From the NCBI GenBank assembly GCA_903907865.1, contig CAIVPR010000041.1:32271-96270 (forward strand): DNA of 64,000 nt, in the 5' to 3' direction. This DNA comes from an uncultured Acidobacteriia bacterium. Lineage in GTDB: Bacteria > Acidobacteriota > Terriglobia > Bryobacterales > Bryobacteraceae. Position 1 is the stretch's first letter; the number at the start of each line of letters is the position of its first letter. Under the pieces are notes generated by a model. It did no database searches. It had not been told where the DNA came from and saw nothing but the letters and a program-made list of their open reading frames with translations. Made by a program: the position numbers and the translations under genes. Shown piece after piece: positions 46,486 to 55,073 of this stretch.

Positions 46486-47035
46486 ACTGCCCCGGGTCGG
46501 GGCGCTCGGGAGCGGGTACGGTGCCGGCTGGTCTTCCGATTTGCAGGAATCCCAGTAGCTGGTCGGGTGCGGAAACGCCCAGCGCTTGCAGGAACATTGG
46601 ATCGTAGGCGTTCGCGCCGGTGACCCACTTCGCCGCGAATCCCATCGCCCAGGCAGCGTTCAGGATGTTCATGGCGGCGGCACCTCCGGAGAGCACTTGC
46701 TCAACCACCGGGATTTTGTGGTTTTCCGTCACTTTGGCCACCACGCCGATGGTCAACGGCGATCGCATCGGCTTGGCCCGTTCCTTCTCGATCTTGTCGG
46801 GTGCGGCTCCAGGCTCGCGGCGCAGCGCTGCTTCCGCGTACAACTGCGCCAATTCGAGGCGGGCACCGCCCCGGACGACGAGGAATCGCCAAGGCCGCAG
46901 CTTCCCATGGTCGGGTGCGCGGACAGCTGCTTCCAGCATGTGCCGCAACTCGGAATCGGTGGGCTCCGGGCCGGACAACTCGGCGGTGGAGTATCGGGAG
47001 AGTAAAGTGGTTAGGGCGTCTGGATGTTCGGTCAC
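46463..47035 (-). CDS. Nitroreductase (YdjA-like, FMN-dependent)
   Basis: 190 aa. Nitroreductase fold with the FMN-binding start LLSRYSTAEL (RYS/RRS-type motif), AVRAPDHGKLRPWRFLVV, the central SGGAAAMNILNAAWAMGFAAKWVTG and LGFLQIGRP near the end. This is the YdjA/TdsD-like subgroup that acts on quinones and nitro compounds. A monocistronic gene on the minus strand between the HAD gene and a small unknown gene. Confidence 0.88.
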   Translation of the reverse strand: MTEHPDALTTLLSRYSTAELSGPEPTDSELRHMLEAAVRAPDHGKLRPWRFLVVRGGARLELAQLYAEAALRREPGAAPDKIEKERAKPMRSPLTIGVVAKVTENHKIPVVEQVLSGGAAAMNILNAAWAMGFAAKWVTGANAYDPMFLQALGVSAPDQLLGFLQIGRPAGTVPAPERPDPGQFTTEWHR

Positions 47036-47070
47036 GCGACTCCAATTGTAGCGGCAACCAAAGGATCAAC

Positions 47071-47514
47071 ATGGCATTCGGCAATATCGGCAAGGTGCTG
47101 GCGGGGCAGGCGATCGACGCCGCCAAGAAGAACGTGATCGATGCGGTCATCGGTCCCGAACCCCCAAAGCATCCGGATAAGACGGCCCTCGACAGGACCC
47201 CCGCCGCCGCGCCGGTGGAAAACCTGGGCTCCATCATCCTCGGCCAAATCCAGGCCATGCAGCGGCCCTTGGGTGACGATCGCGAGTTGGTGGTCACGTT
47301 CTCGGCGGGCACCGAGATGTTCCGTGTTACCGAAATCTTCGTCCCCAACATTCAGGTGCTGGTCCTATCGGGCATGGACAGCGGCCAGTGCATCACCAGG
47401 GTGGTGGTGCCGGTCGAGTCGGCCATCCTCGTCTGCAAGGTGGTCCGGGTTTCGCCGGGCGCGAAGCCTGTGCGGGTCAACATCCTGTCGCCGCGCAAGT
47501 CGGACGCGGCCTGA
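47071..47514 (+). CDS. Small conserved-looking protein of unknown function
   Basis: 147 aa from ATG 47071 with AAAGGA seven bases upstream. No family was recognised. Residues 1-30 are amphipathic (GNIGKVLAGQAIDAAKKNVIDAVIG), then a Pro-rich spacer and a beta-rich domain (ELVVTFSAGTEMFRVTEIFV, VLVLSGMDSGQCITRVVVPVE). No signal peptide or membrane segment. It lies 35 bases downstream of the divergent nitroreductase start and 52 bases before acs on the same strand. Codon use is like its neighbours. Confidence 0.6.
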   Translation: MAFGNIGKVLAGQAIDAAKKNVIDAVIGPEPPKHPDKTALDRTPAAAPVENLGSIILGQIQAMQRPLGDDRELVVTFSAGTEMFRVTEIFVPNIQVLVLSGMDSGQCITRVVVPVESAILVCKVVRVSPGAKPVRVNILSPRKSDAA

Positions 47515-47566
47515 CCGTTCCAATGTGGGATGAGCGGGTCGGAGGCGATATCATGCTTATGATCGA

Positions 47567-49555
47567 ATGTCACAGAATCCGTCGCCCCAAGCCCCGTCCA
47601 GCGAAGTCCCGTCAAACGACATCCAGTCTTCCCTGAATGAGCGGCGCCTCTTTCCGCCTCCTGCCGAATTCAGCGCCCAGGCGCATGTCCCGTCCATGGC
47701 GGAGTACGAGCGGCTCTATGAGGAGGCCGATCGCGACCCCGAAGGCTTCTGGGGCAAGATTGCGGGCGAGCTCGACTGGTTCGAGCCATGGACCAAAGTT
47801 CTCGAATGGGACGCCCCTTGGGCGAAGTGGTTCGTCGGCGGCAAACTGAACATCACGCACAACTGCCTGGACCGCCATTTGGTCGGTGCACGCCGCAACA
47901 AGGCCGCCATCATCTGGGAAGGCGAGCCGGGCGAAGTCCGAACGCTCACGTATCATCAGCTCCACGCCGAAGTCTGCAAGTTCGCCAACGTGTTGAAGTC
48001 CCTCGGTGTCAAAAAGGGCGACCGCGTGGCGATCTACATGGGAATGGCCCCCGAACTGGCCATCGCGCTTCTTGCCTGCGCGCGTATCGGGGCACCGCAC
48101 ACGGTCGTCTTCGGCGGCTTCTCGTCCCAAGCCTTGGTGGACCGGATCAACGATTCCAAGGCTGTCTGCGTGATCACGCAGGACGGGTCGTTCCGGCGCG
48201 GGGTGGAGGTCAAGCTCAAGCCAGCCGTTGACGAGGCGCTGAAGAATTGCCCCTCCGTGGAACACGTCGTTGTCTTGCGGCGTTCCGGCACTCCCCAGCA
48301 AATGGAGCCAGGCCGCGACCACTGGTGGCATGAGCGGATGGCCATCGTGTCCCCGGATTGCCCGGCCGAGCCTCTCGACGCCGAGCATCCTTTGTACCTG
48401 CTCTATACGTCTGGAACCACAGGGAAGCCAAAGGGTATCCTGCACACCACGGGCGGCTACTCGGTAGCGACCTACGCCACCACCAAGTGGGTGTTCGACA
48501 TCCGGGACGAGGACGTCTACTGGTGCAGCGCCGATATCGGCTGGGTCACCGGACACAGTTACGTCGTGTATGGACCACTGCAAAATGGAGCCACGGTCCT
48601 TATGTACGAGGGCGGACCCACTCATCCGCAGCCGGACCGCTTCTGGGACATCATAGACCGGCACGGGGTCACCATCTTTTACACGGCACCCACGGCGATC
48701 CGCGCTTTCATGCGGCTTGGGGAGAGCTGGCCAGCCCGCCACTCGCTCAAGAGCTTACGCCTGCTGGGTAGCGTCGGCGAGCCGATCAATCCCGAGGCTT
48801 GGATGTGGTACCGGAGCGTGATCGGACACAACCGGTGTCCGATCGTCGACACTTGGTGGCAGACCGAAACCGGTGCCATCATGATCAGCCCGATTCCGGG
48901 GGCCACGCCGACCAAGCCTGGATCGTGCACCCGACCGCTACCGGGTATCAAGGTCGAGGTTGTCACGAAGGAAGGCGAGCCCGTGCCCTTGGGATCCGGC
49001 GGGTATCTGGTCGTCAGGAAGCCGTGGCCGTCGATGTTGCGGACCATTTACGGGGATGACGCACGGTACCAGGACCAGTACTGGTCGCAGAACCCCGGAT
49101 CCTACTTCACCGGCGACGGTGCGCGCCAGGACGAGGACGGCTACATCTGGGTGATGGGCCGTGTCGACGACGTCATCAACGTCTCAGGACACAGGCTCAG
49201 CACGATGGAAGTGGAGTCGGCGTTGGTGGCGCATCCGAAGGTCGCGGAGGCTGCCGTCGTGGCGCGGCCGGACGAGATCAAAGGGCAGGGTATTGCGGCA
49301 TTTGTCACATTGCAGGTTGGTTACGATCCAAGCGATGATCTAAAAGCGGAACTGCGGAATTGGGTCGCCAAGGAGATCGGATCCCTTGCGAAGCCCGACG
49401 ACATCCGCTTCACCGACGCGCTGCCAAAAACGCGCAGCGGCAAGATCATGCGCCGTCTATTGCGCGAACTGGCGGCTGGCGGCGAAGTGCGCGGCGACAC
49501 GACCACTCTGGAAGATCTGGGTGTTTTGTCGAAGCTGCGCCAGGACGAGGACTAG
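47567..49555 (+). CDS. acs: Acetyl-CoA synthetase (AMP-forming)
   Basis: 662 aa, the standard Acs length. ANL-family motifs: [20 protein letters not shown] near residue 280, [29 protein letters not shown] near 430, [16 protein letters not shown] and the hinge [20 protein letters not shown]. The acetylatable catalytic lysine is Lys626 in [11 protein letters not shown]. It activates acetate with ATP and CoA. A lone gene in this neighbourhood. Confidence 0.95.
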   Translation: MSQNPSPQAPSSEVPSNDIQSSLNERRLFPPPAEFSAQAHVPSMAEYERLYEEADRDPEGFWGKIAGELDWFEPWTKVLEWDAPWAKWFVGGKLNITHNCLDRHLVGARRNKAAIIWEGEPGEVRTLTYHQLHAEVCKFANVLKSLGVKKGDRVAIYMGMAPELAIALLACARIGAPHTVVFGGFSSQALVDRINDSKAVCVITQDGSFRRGVEVKLKPAVDEALKNCPSVEHVVVLRRSGTPQQMEPGRDHWWHERMAIVSPDCPAEPLDAEHPLYLLYTSGTTGKPKGILHTTGGYSVATYATTKWVFDIRDEDVYWCSADIGWVTGHSYVVYGPLQNGATVLMYEGGPTHPQPDRFWDIIDRHGVTIFYTAPTAIRAFMRLGESWPARHSLKSLRLLGSVGEPINPEAWMWYRSVIGHNRCPIVDTWWQTETGAIMISPIPGATPTKPGSCTRPLPGIKVEVVTKEGEPVPLGSGGYLVVRKPWPSMLRTIYGDDARYQDQYWSQNPGSYFTGDGARQDEDGYIWVMGRVDDVINVSGHRLSTMEVESALVAHPKVAEAAVVARPDEIKGQGIAAFVTLQVGYDPSDDLKAELRNWVAKEIGSLAKPDDIRFTDALPKTRSGKIMRRLLRELAAGGEVRGDTTTLEDLGVLSKLRQDED

Positions 49556-49766
49556 CAAGTTACGGGATCGGATTGAAAAGGCGATTTCAAATCAGCGAGC
49601 ACCATAGGCGTAAAAAGATTTCCCGAGCGGTGCAACAAATCACAAGCCGCCAGCACTCAATGGCACGAGGTCCATCCCAGCTATGACAGTAAGCCAGTTG
49701 GTTCGGAACATCGATTTCTCACATCCCCGGAGGCAAGTCGGAATGGCATTTGCGAAAGATAAAGAC

Positions 49767-49795
49767 TTGACTTTTCACGCCCGGCATTCTAGGAT
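49767..49795 (+). promoter_or_regulatory. Predicted sigma-70 promoter for the FecR-like gene
   Basis: TTGACT (49767-49772), 17 bases, TAGGAT (49790-49795). A transcript would start near 49802 with a short leader before the GTG at 49815, which agrees with that start codon rather than the frame opening at 49683. Confidence 0.55.
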
Positions 49796-49814
49796 TGGAT
49801 CAGGATACCGAATC

Positions 49815-50777
49815 GTGCTCAAGCGTAACGCAACACTGTTGTACACCCTTCTCTTGGCCGCAGCGACGTCGGCCTTCGGCGCAGGTGCCTCCGACGCGGT
49901 CATCGGTCGGGTCATGTCAAGCCAGCCAGTGACCATCAACGGCACAAACATACCGGCGCAGTCCGTCGTCTCTTGGCCCGTCTCCGTCTCGGATGAGATC
50001 GCGACGTCCTCAGAGGGCGCGATGATCCAGTTCAAGGACGGCACCACGCTCTCGCTGCAGGGCAACACAACGGCGCGCGTAGAGCCGCCAACCAAGATGC
50101 CCGCTGTCCCGGGCCAGTCAAACGGTGTGATAGTCCGGGTTCTAAAGGGAATTGCCACGCCGACTTTCGGCCCCAACTCGACAATGCAGATGGTGACCGC
50201 GTCGGGCCGGACGGTAACGGCGGTTCTGCCTAAATCCGCTGTCCAACCGGGTGCCATCGCGGGCGGTTCCTCTTCGACTGTCATACGGGGTTTGATCCCG
50301 ACTCCGGGTCGGCCTTCGGCTGGCTTCGGTGCGCCAGCTACATCGAGCTCGACCAGTATCTCGGCTACCTTGGTGCCTGGCGGCGGCAGTGCTCCCACGA
50401 TCGTTCTACCCAACGGGACTCGCTTGAACTTGGTGGTGGATCCGGCGACAAATAACTACACGGTTGCGAGCATCTCCACACCGGTTACTGTCAACGGCGC
50501 CGTCGTTTACACTCCGGCCTCCGTCTCCACCGCAGGGTTGTCAAACGTGGTCATTCAGGTCACGCAGCCGAGCGCAACCGGAACTGTGTCGGTGACTTTT
50601 TCCACTCCGGTCACCACGGGTGGCACTACGACGCTGACGCCTTTCACCCCAACCCAAGTCAGCAATCTGCAGACAACATTGGGAACTGCCGAGCAGAACG
50701 CCGCGACAACGGCAGGTGGCACGGCACCTTCTAACAAGCCGATCACCACGGGCACGTTCAGTCCTTCGGCACCGTAG
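49815..50777 (+). CDS. Exported FecR-like protein
   Basis: 320 aa from a GTG at 49815 beginning a signal peptide (LLYTLLLAAATSAFGA). Residues 45-120 resemble a FecR-type domain (SVVSWPVSVSDEIATSSEGAMIQFKDGTTLSLQGN). The remainder is low-complexity Thr/Ser/Pro/Gly-rich, with beta-like repeats of VTV/TPVT type. FecR-like domains in exported proteins without a sigma-factor partner are common in Acidobacteria; the function here is unknown. Followed 64 bases later by the TIGR03437 protein on the same strand. Confidence 0.7.
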   Translation: MLKRNATLLYTLLLAAATSAFGAGASDAVIGRVMSSQPVTINGTNIPAQSVVSWPVSVSDEIATSSEGAMIQFKDGTTLSLQGNTTARVEPPTKMPAVPGQSNGVIVRVLKGIATPTFGPNSTMQMVTASGRTVTAVLPKSAVQPGAIAGGSSSTVIRGLIPTPGRPSAGFGAPATSSSTSISATLVPGGGSAPTIVLPNGTRLNLVVDPATNNYTVASISTPVTVNGAVVYTPASVSTAGLSNVVIQVTQPSATGTVSVTFSTPVTTGGTTTLTPFTPTQVSNLQTTLGTAEQNAATTAGGTAPSNKPITTGTFSPSAP

Positions 50778-50841
50778 CCAGCGCGCCGACAATCCACGCG
50801 TCATGCCCCTGCCCCAAGAACACATCTAGGAGATTACAGAC

Positions 50842-52473
50842 ATGCAAGTGAAAAACTACCTTCCAGCGCTGGCGGCCGCGACCTTGCTCGTCCTCGGGAC
50901 CGCCCCCGCTTTTGCGCAAGCGCCCGTCATTTTTCCCGCTGGCGTCGTGAACGCAGCCGATTATTCTCGCGACATTTCGCCGGGTGCCATCGTCTCGATT
51001 TTCGGAACAGGCTTGGCCAACGCGACCCTGTCGGCAAACACCCTGCCGCTCCCGACCTTCCTTGCCGCCACATCGGTGGACGTCATTGACTTGGCAAACG
51101 TCGTCCGGCCATGCCCGCTGTATTTCGTGTCGTCCGGCCAGATCAACCTGCAAGTCCCCTATACCTTGGGTCCCGGCGTGGTGACATTCCGCGTGCACAA
51201 CGGGTTGGGGGCTTCCGGGTTCGCGGGTGCCACGCTAGTTCCGGCGACGCCGAAGATCTTTTCGTTGAATGTTTCCGGCGTGGGCTTGGCGATTACGACC
51301 GACCTCGCAGGCAACTCGTACACGTTTACCAATCCGGCAAAGCCCTCCTCTTCGGTCATCATGTACATGAACAGCATGGGTGCCGTCGACCAGACCGTTG
51401 TCGCCGGTGCCGCAGCTCCCGGCACGCTCGCCGGCTCCAAGCCTGCCAATGTCTCCGCACCCGTTTCCATCTTGGTGGACAACTCCGTTCCGGCGCAAGT
51501 CACCTTTGCTGGACTAGTTCCGGGTATGGCTGGTCTTTATCAAGTGAACTTTGTGATGCCCGTTGCACTAGACAACGGTCCGGTCAACATCAGAGTTTCC
51601 GTGGGCTCCTCGACCAGCCAGACCTCTGTGAACATGCCCAACCAAGCGCTGGGCTTTTACTACGCCATTTTCGGCGGCAAGCAAGTCGCGGGTCAGACAC
51701 TGAACGGCCTTGCTGGCAGCACGAGCGACTTGGCCATCCGGCAGAGCGACGTGTTTGTCTGGGGCAACGACGGCTTCAATGCTTGGAGCAAGAATACCGG
51801 ATTGACTAGCGCCGCCGCCGCCCCAATCAGCGGCTTGGCCCTGACCCTTAAGAACGGCAGCGCCACTGTGTACGACAACAACGGGATTGAAGACGGTTCG
51901 GCTGGCGGGTTCTATACGAATTCAAACAAGACCGTTTCAGACACCACCGTTCCAGGTTTGTTGAAGGCCTATTCGATGTCGAACTACTACCCTCTGGTTT
52001 TCGCGTCCTACGTCCATTTGACGCAGCCGACCACGATCACCAGTCTCACCGGCTACTTCGACGAGTACGGTGATGCCAACCTGCCGTTCGATGCAACCAA
52101 TCCGTATATCAAGTTCCGCATGAACATCTGGTCCAGCTCGGCTTTTACTCCGATCGAGACGGGCGGGTATGTTGGCGACGTCTTCTCTACTGATAGTGCA
52201 AACGGATCGTTTGCCTACTCTCGGACGAACTTCAGCCGTACATCCTCGTTACCATCAGTTTTGCCGTCGCCCATTGATCGCATCACTTACACGCTGGGTT
52301 CGCCCTTGACTCTGCCTGCGGGTGATTACTGGATCAGCCACGACGTGGCAATTCGCAATGCGCCAGCTGCCTCCTCAACTTCGAAGGCTGTCCGCGGTGG
52401 CAGCGGCGACACGATGGTCTTTCCCAAACGGATGAAGACCAACGTGCAGCCTTCCGGCGCAATCACGAAGTAG
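50842..52473 (+). CDS. Secreted TIGR03437-domain protein (Solibacter-type)
   Basis: 543 aa with signal peptide (ATLLVLGTAPAFAQ) and AGGAG nine bases before the ATG. Residues about 30-275 match the Solibacter-specific C-terminal domain TIGR03437, here placed at the N-terminus: VVNAADYSRDISPGAIVSIFGTGLA, SGQINLQVPY, VPGMAGLYQVNFVMP. The last 260 residues are a beta-rich domain of a kind seen in secreted proteins with choice-of-anchor or discoidin-like folds (SYVHLTQPTTITSLTGYF, LPAGDYWISHDV). No catalytic motif seen; probably an exported binding protein. Ends at a strong terminator. Confidence 0.82.
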   Translation: MQVKNYLPALAAATLLVLGTAPAFAQAPVIFPAGVVNAADYSRDISPGAIVSIFGTGLANATLSANTLPLPTFLAATSVDVIDLANVVRPCPLYFVSSGQINLQVPYTLGPGVVTFRVHNGLGASGFAGATLVPATPKIFSLNVSGVGLAITTDLAGNSYTFTNPAKPSSSVIMYMNSMGAVDQTVVAGAAAPGTLAGSKPANVSAPVSILVDNSVPAQVTFAGLVPGMAGLYQVNFVMPVALDNGPVNIRVSVGSSTSQTSVNMPNQALGFYYAIFGGKQVAGQTLNGLAGSTSDLAIRQSDVFVWGNDGFNAWSKNTGLTSAAAAPISGLALTLKNGSATVYDNNGIEDGSAGGFYTNSNKTVSDTTVPGLLKAYSMSNYYPLVFASYVHLTQPTTITSLTGYFDEYGDANLPFDATNPYIKFRMNIWSSSAFTPIETGGYVGDVFSTDSANGSFAYSRTNFSRTSSLPSVLPSPIDRITYTLGSPLTLPAGDYWISHDVAIRNAPAASSTSKAVRGGSGDTMVFPKRMKTNVQPSGAITK

Positions 52474-52495
52474 TTGTTGACTTCATCCTCTACGG

Positions 52496-53689
52496 CTAAA
52501 CCAAACGGCTCCCGGTAACGGGAGCCGTTTTCGCATTTGCGGCAAGACCAAAGACAACCCAGAACATGCAGGGCAGGAACTTCCCCTGCATTGGAAAGTC
52601 GACCGCACAGTGCAGGAGCACCGCGACTAGTCCGAATGCCCACGGCTGCCGCAACGAAGTCCGAAGGGCCAAGCCGAACAGCAGCACCATTCCAAGTACC
52701 ATCGGCACGCCACCCTCGGCGGCCCATTGAAACCAATCGCTATGCGCAGCGTTCGCATACCGCCCAATGTCGAACAGTGCATAGGCCGGGTATTGGTGGG
52801 CCCAAGTGCCAAGGCCAAAGCCTGTCCATGGCCGGGCCGCGAACATGTTGGCTGAAGACTGCCAGAGCTTAAGACGTACATCGGCATCGGCTGAAAGCGT
52901 TTGGAGGTGCATGGCGGTCGCCTCCCACCCCACAATGAGCGTGAAGGCCAATGCCACTATCCCAGCAGCCCCAAGGGGCCTCAGGTTGGGTGCGCGATCC
53001 CCCAGTTTCGTGCCGTTCCAGTACAGCAACAATGGGACTGCAACCAGTTCCAATCCGAGAATCGCGAGACCGGCTCTAGACTGGGAACCGACAACCGCGG
53101 CGGCCATAGTGGCAGTGGCTACCATGAACAAGGGCTGGTTGGCACCCCGCCGGACAATTTCACAAGCTGCCAATGGCAACATCAGCAGGGAGAATGTTGC
53201 AAAGTGGTCAGTATTGAGGAAGGTACCCGCGCTGCGCCAAGTGGTCAATCCGAACAACCGCGTATCCGTCATCAGGTCCAATAGAGACAGTGTGATCAAA
53301 CCAAACGAATACAGTGTGATCAATGTTTTCGTCCCATTCTTCAACGGTCCAGGCAATCGGCTGGCGAGAAAGTACACCCCCGCAAATGCAAGCCATCGCA
53401 GGCTGTCGACTTCGGTCGCCCATCGATACATGCTCCAGCCCGCAGTCAGCTGCACGAAACCCCAGCACGGCACGAGGCATACAATAAGCGCAACAATCCG
53501 CGCCGTTCCGGTCGTCTCGCCGGCGAATGCTTTCTCGGGACACACCAACCTCAATCCGCACCAGACGGCTAATAACGCGAAAAAGAGCGCGGAGAATCCA
53601 TACCACATGATCGGGTTTGAGGACCAGGCGAATAACAGGCCGACACAACAACCGAGGATGGTGAGTATTGCAAGGATTGAGTCAATCAT
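52496..53689 (-). CDS. O-antigen ligase/polymerase-like membrane protein (Wzy/WaaL family)
   Basis: 397 aa from ATG 53689; the longer frame to 53923 overlaps the TPR gene and is rejected. About ten membrane segments. The Wzy_C periplasmic block is clear: VRLKLWQSSANMFAARPWTGFGLG followed by NAAHSDWFQWAAEGG, with the conserved His. The family joins or ligates polysaccharide units at the outer leaflet of the inner membrane. 13 bases downstream of the TPR gene, so likely co-transcribed with it. Confidence 0.85.
   Translation of the reverse strand: MIDSILAILTILGCCVGLLFAWSSNPIMWYGFSALFFALLAVWCGLRLVCPEKAFAGETTGTARIVALIVCLVPCWGFVQLTAGWSMYRWATEVDSLRWLAFAGVYFLASRLPGPLKNGTKTLITLYSFGLITLSLLDLMTDTRLFGLTTWRSAGTFLNTDHFATFSLLMLPLAACEIVRRGANQPLFMVATATMAAAVVGSQSRAGLAILGLELVAVPLLLYWNGTKLGDRAPNLRPLGAAGIVALAFTLIVGWEATAMHLQTLSADADVRLKLWQSSANMFAARPWTGFGLGTWAHQYPAYALFDIGRYANAAHSDWFQWAAEGGVPMVLGMVLLFGLALRTSLRQPWAFGLVAVLLHCAVDFPMQGKFLPCMFWVVFGLAANAKTAPVTGSRLV
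52503..52530. terminator. Bidirectional intrinsic terminator overlapping a coding end
   Basis: A perfect 12-bp stem, AAACGGCTCCCG (52503-52514) with CGGGAGCCGTTT (52519-52530), closes a GTAA loop. It separates two convergent genes, and its sequence also encodes the last codons of the minus-strand O-antigen ligase gene. Confidence 0.8.
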
Positions 53690-53702
53690 GTGATTTGGGA
53701 AG

Positions 53703-55022
53703 TCAGGGCAAGGGGGAGATCTGTATGGAGTCCAGTTCCAAAGATCCCGAAATGCGGGTTGTACCCAAGCTCCGCTGGTACCACAGCTCGATCCAGTACG
53801 GGGAGGGCACTTGTGGTGTCGTGAAATCCAATGATGTGGGCGAAGCTGATGTGGCGACGGCGTCAAACTCGACCCGGAACTCGGACGACTTGTCCCGCAC
53901 GCGCCACACCAAGCCTGAGCCACGTGGAATGTCGACGACCGATGCCCGATATGTAAGCCGGTAGGTCTTGCCTGCCTGCAGAGGTAGCCGCCGTGAGAGT
54001 ATCCGTGTAAGCTGCGGTTGTTGGCCTGAGAAACCTAGGGTTACGCCTCCGGCCGCAGTGTCTGCGAGCGCCACCCCATCGGGGTCCGTAATATCCCAAT
54101 CAAACCCGCGCAGATCGTGTTCGGCGAAGTTGAGCTCAATCGGTCCGACAGCCGAAAGTTTGCGCCGGCCGATCCGTCCGCCATCGACCAGTGCATTCCA
54201 AAGCTCGACAGCATATTCCGGTCTGCCAGCATCGAATAGGACGCCGATGATGTTCGAGTCGAAGTGAAATGTTCGTCCGCGCTCAACTTTTAAGAGGCGT
54301 TGGGAGGCTGAATACAACGCGTCCCGGGTCTCGGGTCTTGTGTTTCCGCCAGTCCCGAGCAGGCTCCACTCGTATTGAACAAGAGCCGCCAGTGGATCGA
54401 CGCGGTCTGGCACTAGCTTGCTGATCTCGCTGGTCGGCATCCCCAATTGCTGCGCCATCTGCAGCAGCAGGGTCGGATCGGTTTCGCCGATCAGCATAGC
54501 CGCCTTGGCCCATTCTTGAAACTTAGGAAGGTCTCGATGTCGGAAGTAGTAGCTCGCCAGCATCATCCGAGGCAGGTAGTATCGGCTCACCTGGGTGGCG
54601 CGAAAAAGGCTGTGTTCGGCGCTAGGCTCGTCGCCCGCAATTTCGTCGATTACGGACGCCTCGATCCACCACATGGCCTCGCCAGGGTTCAAGTCGACGG
54701 CCTTCCGGGCCTCGACCAAGCCCCCCACACCCAAGAAGCTGGCATTGCGAACGTGGTACTCGGCGCTGCCCGGTGCGAGTGCGATCGCCATTGCCACTGA
54801 CTCGGGTGTGTCGAGTTGAAAATAGTGTTCAGCCACCGCCAAACGGATCACCGCGCGAATGGACACGGCAGAAACCAAGAACACCAGTACCGTCAAGGCC
54901 ATGGTTCCGAAAACCCGAACTCGATACGCGCCGTGTGGGCCGAGCCTCTTTGGTCCCCGCGAAGCACTGTACTCGCCCGCAGGGGGGTTGGTTTCGTCAG
55001 CGGATCTAATGTTGTTCGACAA
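53703..55022 (-). CDS. Membrane-anchored TPR-like protein with C-terminal beta domain
   Basis: 439 aa. One transmembrane helix near residues 38-58, then helical tetratricopeptide-like repeats (residues about 75-230; LAPGSAEYHVRNASFL, AMWWIEASVIDEIAG, RMMLASYYFRHRDLPKFQEW). The C-terminal 150 residues form a beta-sandwich of the carbohydrate-binding kind (GKTYRLTYRASVVDIPRG, VRDKSSEF). Proteins of this build sit next to O-antigen ligases in acidobacterial exopolysaccharide loci, and this one precedes such a gene. Role in polysaccharide export is inferred. Confidence 0.65.
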   Translation of the reverse strand: MSNNIRSADETNPPAGEYSASRGPKRLGPHGAYRVRVFGTMALTVLVFLVSAVSIRAVIRLAVAEHYFQLDTPESVAMAIALAPGSAEYHVRNASFLGVGGLVEARKAVDLNPGEAMWWIEASVIDEIAGDEPSAEHSLFRATQVSRYYLPRMMLASYYFRHRDLPKFQEWAKAAMLIGETDPTLLLQMAQQLGMPTSEISKLVPDRVDPLAALVQYEWSLLGTGGNTRPETRDALYSASQRLLKVERGRTFHFDSNIIGVLFDAGRPEYAVELWNALVDGGRIGRRKLSAVGPIELNFAEHDLRGFDWDITDPDGVALADTAAGGVTLGFSGQQPQLTRILSRRLPLQAGKTYRLTYRASVVDIPRGSGLVWRVRDKSSEFRVEFDAVATSASPTSLDFTTPQVPSPYWIELWYQRSLGTTRISGSLELDSIQISPLP

Positions 55023-55073
55023 GCCTATCCCGAAACGCCGATTTTAGCATTGCGGCGCGTCTTAGGCCCGCCG

